A DNA stretch of 5,053 nt, from the NCBI GenBank assembly GCA_005788585.1, contig SYBY01000278.1, positions 1-5,053 on the forward strand, read 5' to 3'. Positions 1 through 5,053 of the stretch are shown here, piece by piece (within the stretch, counting starts at the first letter, position 1; the number at the start of each line of letters is the position of its first letter). Under the pieces are notes generated by a model, which saw only the letters and a program-made list of their open reading frames with translations, was not told the DNA's origin and did not search any database. The position numbers and the translations under genes were made by a program. Source of the stretch: Actinomycetota bacterium. Lineage in GTDB: Bacteria > Actinomycetota > Thermoleophilia > Solirubrobacterales > Solirubrobacteraceae.

Positions 1-14
1 ATCGTTCCAGCCAT
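1..14 (-). CDS. Probable start of a downstream gene, cut by the left edge
   Basis: An ATG at 14-12 on the minus strand follows a near-ideal ribosome binding site and reads M-A-G-T before the sequence ends. It has the same direction as the operon and lies 172 bases after the ddl stop. Four codons are too few to recognise a product or to test coding bias, so no function is proposed. The call rests only on the start signal and the orientation. Confidence 0.45.
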
Positions 15-21
15 GGCCGGA

Positions 22-28
22 CCTCCTC
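22..28 (-). promoter_or_regulatory. Ribosome binding site for the gene leaving the left edge
   Basis: GAGGAGG on the minus strand lies seven bases before an ATG at 14-12. Match and spacing are near ideal and are the main evidence that a gene starts there. Confidence 0.55.
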
Positions 29-31
29 ACA

Positions 32-68
32 GTCTGGGGTCAGCCGGAGGCCGCTCCTCCGGCCAGAC
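32..68 (-). repeat. Inverted repeat just upstream of the next gene's ribosome binding site
   Basis: The core is GCCGGAGG (63-56) and CCTCCGGC (50-43) on the minus strand, an 8-bp perfect stem with a 5-base loop. A lower stem GTCTG/CAGAC (68-64 and 36-32) extends it across a 6-base one-sided bulge. There is no U-run after it, so it is unlikely to be an intrinsic terminator. Its CCTCC arm could alternatively pair with the GGAGG ribosome binding site at 26-22, so it may influence translation of the next gene; that is inference. Confidence 0.5.
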
Positions 69-186
69 AAACCCCCGCGAGGAGCGTCCGGCCACCACCC
101 TTCACCGGTCAACCCCTCGGGTCACCGGACATAGGGTCTAGTGACGTCGTCCGGAGGTCAGAGCTTGCGATGACCGAAGGCCGAAA

Positions 187-1182
187 TCAAAAGCGATACC
201 TCTGTGCCGCCTCCGCTCTGCGGAGTGCGAGGCGGCACAGGTCCTCGACGAGATCCGGGTAGCTCAGGCCGCTGGCCGCCCAGAGCTTGCCGTACACCGA
301 CGTGGCGGTGAACCCGGGCATCGTGTTCAGCTCGTTGACGAGCACGTCGTCCCCGTCGACGAAGAAGTCGGCCCGCGCAAGCCCGTGGCAGTTCGCCCGC
401 GTGAACGCCTCGGCGGCGAGCTGCTGGACGCGCGCGGTCTGCTCGTCGGTGATGCGCGCCGGCACCACGAGGTTCATGCCGCCCGCCGCGTACTTCGCGT
501 CGTAGTCGTACCAGTCGGCGTCGCCGAGCAGCTCGATCTCGCCCGGCGTCGAGACCTCGGGCTCCTCCGGCGTGCCGAGCACCGAGCACTCGATCTCCAG
601 CCCGGACGCCATGGCCTCGACGACCACCCGGGGGTCGTGGCCGAACGCCTCGTCGAGCGCGCCGGCCAGATCGTCCGCGGCGGTGACCTTCACGATCCCG
701 ACCGACGAGCCGAGCCGCGCCGGCTTGACGAACACCGGCAGGCCCAGGCGCTCCAGCGAGGCCAGCACGGCGTCGCGGTCCTCGCGCCACGGCGCGTGGT
801 GGACGCCCTCGTAGTCGACCTGCGGCATGCCCGCGGCGCGCATGAGGTCCTTGAAGACGATCTTGTCGATGCACGCCGCCGACGCCAGCACGCCCGAGCC
901 GACGTACGGCACGTCCAGCAGCTCGAGCAGCCCCTGCACGGTGCCGTCCTCGCCGAACGGCCCGTGCAGGACCGGGAAGGCGACGTCGGCGCCGAGCAGG
1001 CCGCCGCCAGGGGTGAGGGTCACGGGCTCGCCGTCCTCGGTCTGCCAGGACCCGTCGCGCCCGAGCAGCACCCACACCGTCTCGTGGTGGCCGCGGTGCA
1101 GGCCCTCGCGCACGGCGGCCGCGCTCTTGAGCGACACGTCGTGCTCGGACGACCGCCCGCCAGCGAGGATCGCGACCTTCAT
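187..1182 (-). CDS. ddl: D-alanine--D-alanine ligase
   Basis: This 331-residue cytoplasmic ATP-grasp enzyme joins two D-alanines using ATP, giving the dipeptide that MurF adds to the peptidoglycan precursor. Seen: N-terminal A-G-G-R-S-S-E13-H-D-V-S (the Glu that contacts the first D-Ala), H73-G-P-F-G-E-D-G, K153-P-A-R-L-G-S-S-V-G (ATP and substrate loop), and the omega-loop Y225-D-Y-D-A-K-Y231. The metal-binding set is R270-A-D272-F-F and N283-E284-L-N286-T-M-P-G-F-T. Tyr231 aligns with Tyr216 of E. coli DdlB, which marks D-Ala-D-Ala rather than D-Ala-D-Lac specificity. The ATG at 1182 overlaps the kinase stop as ATGA and has GAGGAG eight bases upstream; the longer open frame upstream is a shadow of the kinase PASTA region. 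Length is normal for the family. The last 17 codons are oddly rich in A/T third positions and contain a large inverted repeat. Co-location with the kinase suggests co-expression with wall synthesis. Confidence 0.97.
   Translation of the reverse strand: MKVAILAGGRSSEHDVSLKSAAAVREGLHRGHHETVWVLLGRDGSWQTEDGEPVTLTPGGGLLGADVAFPVLHGPFGEDGTVQGLLELLDVPYVGSGVLASAACIDKIVFKDLMRAAGMPQVDYEGVHHAPWREDRDAVLASLERLGLPVFVKPARLGSSVGIVKVTAADDLAGALDEAFGHDPRVVVEAMASGLEIECSVLGTPEEPEVSTPGEIELLGDADWYDYDAKYAAGGMNLVVPARITDEQTARVQQLAAEAFTRANCHGLARADFFVDGDDVLVNELNTMPGFTATSVYGKLWAASGLSYPDLVEDLCRLALRRAEAAQRYRF
202..240 (-). terminator. Large inverted repeat in the 3' end of ddl, candidate terminator or processing hairpin
   Basis: The arms at 202-213 and 229-240 are perfectly complementary over 12 bases (CTGTGCCGCCTC and its reverse complement). 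A second perfect inverted repeat, 211-216 with 220-225, has a 3-base loop and gives an alternative fold with a 9-bp outer stem and a 6-bp inner stem. In the transcript the structure spans ddl codons 315-327 and ends 12 bases before the stop codon. A U-rich run (CUUUUGAUUU) follows only about eight bases after the stem, further than in a classic intrinsic terminator. It could end or slow transcription, protect the 3' end of the message, or partly insulate the next gene. The pairing is plain in the sequence; the function is inferred. Confidence 0.45.
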
Positions 1183-3122
1183 CCCGTCGGCTCCTCGGGC
1201 GTGGTCTGCGGGGTCGTCTGGGGCGTCGTCTCGGGCTCCGGATCGGGGTTGAGGTCGGGATCGAACTCGCCGACCGTGATCGTGACCGTGCTGCCGCGCT
1301 CGGCGCGCCCGCCACTCGGCGACTGGCTCTGCACGCGGTCGTCCTCGTCGGGGGAGTCGACCTCGGTGGTCGTCACGTTGACGTCGAAGCCGGCGTTGCG
1401 CAGGGTGGTCGTGGCGTTGGCCTGCGAGCGACCGGTGACGCTGGGGACCGCGACCTCGGCTGGCTCGGCCGCGACGACGATGCTCACGCGGCTGCCTCGC
1501 TGCGCCCGTGCGCCGCCCGCAGGATCCTGGCGGAGCACCGTGCCCGGCTCGGCGTCCGTGGTCTCCTCCTCGCTGACCACCGCGGTGAACCCGGCGTCCT
1601 GCAGGGCGCTCCGTGCGGCGTCCTCGGACTGGCCGACGACGTTCGGGACGTCCACCCGCGCGGCGCCGGTGGAGACGACGATCGTCACCGTGGCGCCCGT
1701 CGTGGCCTGCTGACCGCCCGACGGCCGCTGCTCGATGACCCGGTTCTCGGTCACCTCCTCGCTGGACTCGCGGTCCTCCTCGACCTCGAAGCCGGCGTCC
1801 TCCAGCGCCTGGCGCGCGGCGTTGCGCCCATCGCCCACGACGTCGGGCACCGTCGCGGTCCCCGGTCCATCGGAGACCGTGAGCCGCACCCGCGAGCCCT
1901 GCTCGACGCGGGTGCCGCCGGAGGGGTCCTGGCCGATGACCTCGTTGCGCTCGCGCGTCGAGTTCTCCCGGACCGTGACGACCTCGAAGCCCTCGTCCTC
2001 GAGGCGGTCGGTGGCCGACGCGAGTGACGCGCCGACGACGCTCGGCACCGTCACGCGCTCGTTGCCGCTCAGCAGCAGCGCCGCGACCGCGACGATCGCG
2101 ACCAGCAGGCCGAGGCCCAGCGCCCACAGCCAGGTGCGGTTCGTGCCGTCGCGCTCCTCCTCCTCGGGCGGCGCCCACGCCTCGGCGGCGTGCTCGCCGG
2201 TGATGGGCTGGTCCGCCGGCCACTCCTCCGGCGGCGGGATGATCTCGCCGGGCGGGACGGCATCGGGGTCGGGAAGCCGCGCCTGCGCGTGCTCGAGCTC
2301 GCCGATGAACTGCTCGGCGTCGGCCTGGCGGTGGGCCGGGTCCTTGCTCAGCGCGCGCAGGATCGCGTCCTCGAGCTCGGGCGTGACGGCCGGGTTGAGC
2401 TGGGAGGGCGGGCGCGGCTCCTCGCTGACCTGCTTGAGCGCGATCGTGACGGCGGACTCGCCCTCGAACGGCACGCGACCGGTGACGAGCTCGTAGAGCA
2501 TCACGCCGATCGAGTAGAGGTCGGCGGGCGGGCCGGTCGGCTCACCCTGGGCCTGCTCGGGCGACAGGTACTGGGCCGTGCCCATGATCGACCCGGTCTG
2601 CGTCATGTCCGACGCGCCGGCGCGGGCGATGCCGAAGTCGGTGACCTTCACCCGCGGATGGGTGGGGTCGGACTCGTCGACGATGACGTTGTGCGGCTTG
2701 AGGTCACGGTGCACGATGCCGCGCTTGTGCGCGAACTTCGCGGCGCGCAGGACCTGGGACGTGACGTCGATGGCCTCGGCGAGCGGCAGCGGGCCCGTCT
2801 CGCTGATGAGGTCCTTCAGCGACCGCCCCTCGAGGTACTCCATCGCGATGTAGTAGGTCCCGTCCCACTGGCCGCGGTCGTAGACGCTGACGACGTTCGG
2901 GTGCTGCAGCCCGGCGGCGTGCGACGCCTCACGGCGGAAGCGCTCGACGAACTCTGCGTCCTCGGCGAACCGGCGGTACAGGAGCTTCAGCGCGACCTTG
3001 CGCCCCAGCTGAAGGTCCTCGGCGCAGAAGACCTCGGCCATGCCGCCGGCGCCCAGGCGCTTGATGACCTGGTAGCGGCCGTCGATGACCGTCCCCTCGT
3101 CGGGTGCGTCGATCGTGTTCAT
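1179..3122 (-). CDS. pknB: Membrane Ser/Thr protein kinase with four PASTA repeats (PknB/StkP family)
   Basis: This 647-residue sensor kinase has a cytoplasmic Hanks-type domain at about 15-280. Seen: glycine-rich loop G24-A-G-G-M-A-E-V, ATP-anchoring K46 in V-A-L-K, helix-C E65, H138-R-D-L-K-P-H-N with catalytic D140, D162-F-G, and S187-P-E in place of APE. The activation loop carries T174-Q-T176, matching the autophosphorylated TQT of mycobacterial PknB. A proline- and acid-rich linker (283-329) leads to a single membrane helix (about 331-351). Four extracellular PASTA units follow at about 356-417, 424-485, 490-551 and 558-618, then a Thr/Pro/Gln tail to 647. PASTA kinases of this family bind muropeptides or lipid II and phosphorylate cell-wall and division proteins; actual targets here are unknown. 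The start at 3122 has AGGAG eight bases upstream and overlaps the PBP stop as ATGA. The stop overlaps the ddl start. Only one kinase is visible, unlike the mycobacterial pknA-pknB pair. Confidence 0.98.
   Translation of the reverse strand: MNTIDAPDEGTVIDGRYQVIKRLGAGGMAEVFCAEDLQLGRKVALKLLYRRFAEDAEFVERFRREASHAAGLQHPNVVSVYDRGQWDGTYYIAMEYLEGRSLKDLISETGPLPLAEAIDVTSQVLRAAKFAHKRGIVHRDLKPHNVIVDESDPTHPRVKVTDFGIARAGASDMTQTGSIMGTAQYLSPEQAQGEPTGPPADLYSIGVMLYELVTGRVPFEGESAVTIALKQVSEEPRPPSQLNPAVTPELEDAILRALSKDPAHRQADAEQFIGELEHAQARLPDPDAVPPGEIIPPPEEWPADQPITGEHAAEAWAPPEEEERDGTNRTWLWALGLGLLVAIVAVAALLLSGNERVTVPSVVGASLASATDRLEDEGFEVVTVRENSTRERNEVIGQDPSGGTRVEQGSRVRLTVSDGPGTATVPDVVGDGRNAARQALEDAGFEVEEDRESSEEVTENRVIEQRPSGGQQATTGATVTIVVSTGAARVDVPNVVGQSEDAARSALQDAGFTAVVSEEETTDAEPGTVLRQDPAGGARAQRGSRVSIVVAAEPAEVAVPSVTGRSQANATTTLRNAGFDVNVTTTEVDSPDEDDRVQSQSPSGGRAERGSTVTITVGEFDPDLNPDPEPETTPQTTPQTTPEEPTG
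1191..1196 (-). promoter_or_regulatory. Ribosome binding site of ddl
   Basis: GAGGAG lies eight bases before the ddl ATG and inside the last kinase codons (Glu-Glu of the C-terminal tail). It fixes the ddl start at 1182 within a much longer open frame. Confidence 0.8.
1194..1229 (-). repeat. Short tandem repeat encoding the Thr-Thr-Pro-Gln tail of the kinase
   Basis: Three imperfect 12-base units encode TTPQ, TTPQ and TTPE (kinase residues 632-643), just after the fourth PASTA unit and an Asp/Pro stretch. The result is a low-complexity extracellular tail right before the stop codon. Tracts like this can change length by slippage, and Thr/Pro-rich extracellular tails are sometimes glycosylated in actinomycetes; neither is shown here. 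Confidence 0.7.
1269..2057 (-). repeat. Four tandem PASTA-domain coding units
   Basis: The kinase ectodomain is built of four consecutive units of about 62 residues: 2057-1872, 1853-1668, 1655-1470 and 1451-1269. Each opens with a V-P-x-V-x-G type strand, has a helix with A-x-x-x-L-x-x-A/E-G-F, and ends with a P-x-G-G/S-x-x-x-x-G-S/A-x-V-x-x-x-V strand. The units are diverged in sequence, so this is an old protein-level repeat and not a recent DNA duplication. Linkers between units are only 4-6 residues, consistent with an extended rod across the wall. Confidence 0.9.
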
Positions 3123-4552
3123 CCAAGGAGCTCCTGGAGGACGCGCTGCGCAACGGGGGCCGCGACGGTGCCGCCCTGGCCGCCCTGCGAGCGCTCGACG
3201 GTGACCGCGATCGCGTACTGCGGGTCATCGAGCGGAGCGAACCCGACGAACCACGGCTGGTTGAGGTCGGTGTCCGGGTCGATCTCCGCGGTGCCCGTCT
3301 TGCCGCCCACCTCGATGCCCTGCAGCGCGGCCGCGGTGCCCGTTCCCTCACGCACGACGTTGCCCATCATCTGCTGCAGCTCCCTCGCGGCCGACTCGCT
3401 CATCACCCGGGCTTCCTGCTCAGGCTCTGCATCTTCGCGGGTCCGCCCGTCGGGATCGACGATCCGGTCCATGAGCCAGGGCTTCATGCGCTTGCCGTCG
3501 TTGGCGACGGTGGCGGCGACGGTGGCCATCTGCAGCGGCGTCACGAGCAGCTTGTCCTGCCCGATCGCCATGCGCCCGACGTCCACCGCACCCGAGGTCG
3601 CCGGCACGACGCGACCCTCGACGTACTCGCCGCTGGGGGCCTTCTCGTCGGCCGGGAGATCGATCGGAGGGTCGACACCGAAGCCGAAGCGTTCCATGTA
3701 CCGCGCCATCGTGCCTTTCCCCAGGTCCTCGGCCACCTCGGCCCACACCGTGTTGACCGAGTTCGTCAGCGCGGTGGTCAACGTGATCGGCCCGAAATCC
3801 TGCCCGCCGGAGTTCGCCAGCGGCACGCCGGAGATCTCTTTGCCGCTGTTGCCGTCGATCGTCGTCTCGGGGGTGAACTCCCCGCTGTCGAGCGCCGCGG
3901 CGGCCGTCACGACCTTGAACGTCGAGCCCGGCGGATACAGCGCCTGCGTGGCCCGGTTGAGCAGCGGCGAGTTCGCCTCGTCCTCGAGCAGTGCGTCGAA
4001 GGTCTCCTGGTTGCGGATCGCGTTCTGGTCATAGCCGGGGACGCTCGTCATCACGCGGACCTTGCCGGTGTCCGGCTCCATGACGACGACCGCGCCCTTG
4101 CGGCCGCCGAGCGCGTCGATCGCCGCCCGCTGCGCACCCGGGTCCAGCGTCGTGCGCAGCTCGTCGCCCTCGCGCTTGCGGGCCAGGAACTGGTCGAGCA
4201 GGGTCGTGATCTCGCCGTGGTCGCCGACCAGCGCGTCGGTGTAGAAGCGCTCGAGGCCGGCCTCGCCGGCATCGACGAAGGAGTACCCGACGGCGTGCGG
4301 GAACAGCGGGTCCTCCGGATAGCGGCGGGAGTAGGTGTCCTGCGGTCCGGCCACCGAGCGGGCGATGAGGTTGCCGTCGCGGTCGCGGATCGGGCCGCGG
4401 TCGATGCGCTGCTGGTCGAGCAGCTCGCGGCGGTTCTTCGCGTTGTCGCGCAGCGCCTCGGCCTCGAACACGGTCCAGCGCGACGTCCACGCCACGAGCA
4501 GCGCGAACAGCACGACGACCACGAGATAGACCCGGAAGATCGGCTTGTTCAT
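3119..4552 (-). CDS. pbpA: Class B penicillin-binding protein (D,D-transpeptidase), PbpA type
   Basis: This 477-residue protein is a monofunctional transpeptidase that cross-links peptidoglycan stem peptides outside the membrane, with the adjacent SEDS protein as its likely polymerase partner. Residues 7-25 form one membrane anchor after a short cytoplasmic start (MNKPIFR). R52-G-P-I-R-D-R-D-G-N is the usual opening of the PBP dimerisation/pedestal domain (about 50-140). The transpeptidase domain spans about 152-470 and has all three catalytic motifs: S210-T-F-K213 (nucleophile Ser210), S265-V-N267 and K418-T-G420. The length is close to that of mycobacterial PbpA (about 490). There is no PASTA domain and no glycosyltransferase domain. 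The ATG at 4552 is chosen because it overlaps the upstream stop as ATGA, directly precedes the anchor helix, and has a modest AGAGG ten bases upstream (4563-4567). The open frame continues further upstream, but only as a shadow of the SEDS gene. The stop overlaps the kinase start, also as ATGA. Confidence 0.97.
   Translation of the reverse strand: MNKPIFRVYLVVVVLFALLVAWTSRWTVFEAEALRDNAKNRRELLDQQRIDRGPIRDRDGNLIARSVAGPQDTYSRRYPEDPLFPHAVGYSFVDAGEAGLERFYTDALVGDHGEITTLLDQFLARKREGDELRTTLDPGAQRAAIDALGGRKGAVVVMEPDTGKVRVMTSVPGYDQNAIRNQETFDALLEDEANSPLLNRATQALYPPGSTFKVVTAAAALDSGEFTPETTIDGNSGKEISGVPLANSGGQDFGPITLTTALTNSVNTVWAEVAEDLGKGTMARYMERFGFGVDPPIDLPADEKAPSGEYVEGRVVPATSGAVDVGRMAIGQDKLLVTPLQMATVAATVANDGKRMKPWLMDRIVDPDGRTREDAEPEQEARVMSESAARELQQMMGNVVREGTGTAAALQGIEVGGKTGTAEIDPDTDLNQPWFVGFAPLDDPQYAIAVTVERSQGGQGGTVAAPVAQRVLQELLG
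3131..3135 (-). promoter_or_regulatory. Ribosome binding site of the kinase gene, within a palindrome
   Basis: AGGAG lies eight bases before the kinase ATG, inside the last PBP codons. It is half of a perfect 10-base palindrome, AGGAGCTCCT (3126-3135), so the site could pair with another copy or weakly with itself. It supports the start at 3122. Confidence 0.75.
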
Positions 4553-5053
4553 CCGCCGACCGCCTCTCGCCGGGCCCGGTCGGAGATGAGCAGCAGCAAC
4601 GCGACCAGGAGGAAGTTCGCCACGATCGACGAGCCGCCGTAGCTGATGAACGGCAGCGTGACGCCGGTGAGCGGGATGAGCTTGACGACGCCGCCGACGA
4701 TCACGAAGACCTGCAGCGCGAACACCGCGGCGAGCCCCGCCGCGAGCAGCGTGCTGAACGAGTCCTGGGCGAGCATCGCGATGCGCATCCCGCGCTCGGT
4801 GATGAGCAGGTAGACCACGAGCACGCCGCACGCGCCCGCGAGGCCGAGCTCGTTGGTGATGAGCGCGTAGATGAGGTCGGTCTGGGCGGCCGGCAGGATC
4901 GGCCCACCCCCCGGGGTCTCGATGAGCGCCTGCCCGAAGCCGGCTCCCGCCACGCCCCCGTCGGCCTGGGCGAAGAGGGACTGCGCGATCTGGTAGCTGC
5001 CGCCGACCTGGTCGTAGAGCTCGTCGTCGAACGGGTGCTGCCACGCGTCGATG
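4549..5053 (-). CDS. rodA: SEDS-family peptidoglycan glycosyltransferase (RodA/FtsW), 3' part only
   Basis: This is the C-terminal 167 residues of an integral membrane polymerase that joins lipid II units into glycan strands; the 5' part lies beyond the right edge of the window. Seen in the fragment: a W-x-H-P-F-D-D stretch (residues 4-10) and S-Y-Q-I-A-Q-S-L (19-26), then G-G-V-A-G-A-G-F-G (32-40), the large extracellular loop typical of the family. Q-T-D (57-59) follows; the Asp sits where the proposed catalytic Asp of FtsW/RodA lies. The signature P-L-T-G-V-T-L-P-F-I-S-Y-G-G-S-S is at 127-142, followed by a last membrane helix and a short basic tail. Hydrophobic stretches near 70-85, 101-122 and 143-157 fit the final membrane segments. 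The stop TGA overlaps the start of the PBP gene as ATGA. Position directly before a pbpA-type gene and the pknB cluster context favour RodA over FtsW, but the fragment alone does not separate the paralogues. Confidence 0.95.
   Translation of the reverse strand, partial: IDAWQHPFDDELYDQVGGSYQIAQSLFAQADGGVAGAGFGQALIETPGGGPILPAAQTDLIYALITNELGLAGACGVLVVYLLITERGMRIAMLAQDSFSTLLAAGLAAVFALQVFVIVGGVVKLIPLTGVTLPFISYGGSSIVANFLLVALLLLISDRARREAVGG

Larger units (their letters stand above)
15..186. other. Intergenic leader between ddl and the next minus-strand gene
   Basis: These 172 bases separate the ddl stop from a probable downstream start codon and contrast with the overlapping genes upstream. They hold an inverted repeat at 32-68, a short inverted repeat CCGGAC/GTCCGG (125-130 and 149-154), and a direct repeat CCGGTGA (minus strand, 128-122 and 108-102) spaced 20 bases apart. 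On the minus strand TTGACC (112-107) resembles a -35 box, but I see no good -10 at the right distance. CTGACC (161-156) and TAGACC (140-135) are a weak pair with a short 15-base spacer. A promoter for the next gene is plausible here but not pinned down. Confidence 0.6.

Noticed and set aside
65..112. TTGACC (112-107) and TTGTCT (70-65) as -35 boxes of a promoter
   Set aside because: No TANNNT-like -10 hexamer is found 16-19 bases downstream on the minus strand, so neither is called a promoter.
1..141. Plus-strand frame open from the left edge to TAG at 139-141, possibly the 3' end of a convergent gene or a 42-codon ORF from the ATG at 13
   Set aside because: Third-position GC is only about two thirds versus nearly all G/C in true genes here, there is no recognisable sequence, and a minus-strand start signal occupies the same place. 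More sequence to the left would settle it.
2..262. Second plus-strand frame open from the edge to TAG at 260-262
   Set aside because: Third-position GC is about 70%, it would overlap the ddl 3' end by some 75 bases antisense, and the translation is not recognisable.
1183..2223. Extended N-terminal part of the frame containing ddl (a 678-codon reading)
   Set aside because: The extra stretch is Arg/Gly-rich and out of frame with the PASTA coding region. Ddl homology begins exactly at the Met at 1182, which has its own ribosome binding site.
2190..4034. Very long plus-strand open frame (614 codons) and similar long antisense frames at 385-1713 and 3104-4642
   Set aside because: They are antisense to well-supported genes with complete motif sets. 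Long stop-free antisense frames are expected in DNA this GC-rich, and their translations are low-complexity and match no recognisable family.
1..5053. CRISPR array, tRNA or rRNA gene, insertion sequence, attachment site
   Set aside because: No regularly spaced identical repeats, no cloverleaf with the conserved tRNA arms, and no transposase motif or terminal repeats seen. The window is almost fully occupied by the four cell-wall genes.

Overview
The window is a very GC-rich stretch of bacterial chromosome in which every convincing gene lies on the minus strand. Read in the direction of transcription (right to left) it holds four cell-wall genes: the 3' part of a SEDS-family (RodA/FtsW) peptidoglycan polymerase, a class B penicillin-binding protein (PbpA type), a membrane Ser/Thr kinase with four extracellular PASTA repeats (PknB/StkP type), and D-alanine--D-alanine ligase (Ddl). 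The third codon position is almost always G or C. The pairing of SEDS protein, PBP and PASTA kinase is the core of the actinobacterial pknB cluster, so an actinomycete is the best guess. A single kinase followed directly by ddl, rather than the mycobacterial pknA-pknB pair, may point to a deep-branching class such as Thermoleophilia; that placement is inference.

Layout: 5053-4549 is the C-terminal 167 residues of the SEDS polymerase, cut by the window edge. 4552-3119 is the PBP (477 aa), 3122-1179 the PASTA kinase (647 aa) and 1182-187 Ddl (331 aa). All three gene junctions are 4-base ATGA overlaps inside the same heptamer GGATGAA, so this is one tightly coupled operon. 186-15 is an intergenic leader with inverted and direct repeats. 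At 14 a minus-strand ATG with a strong ribosome binding site probably starts another gene, of which only four codons are visible.

How they work together: Ddl makes the D-Ala-D-Ala dipeptide used for the lipid II stem peptide. The SEDS protein polymerises lipid II glycan and the PBP cross-links the stem peptides. The PASTA kinase is expected to sense extracellular muropeptides or lipid II and phosphorylate cell-wall and division proteins. Precursor supply, polymerisation, cross-linking and sensing are therefore co-translated from one message.

The most unusual local signal is at the end of ddl. A large inverted repeat (202-240) lies inside the last codons, and third-position GC content drops sharply at the same boundary. 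I did not find evidence for a wholly new system; the core is a well-known cell-wall module with a distinctive gene order and some noteworthy RNA-level structure.
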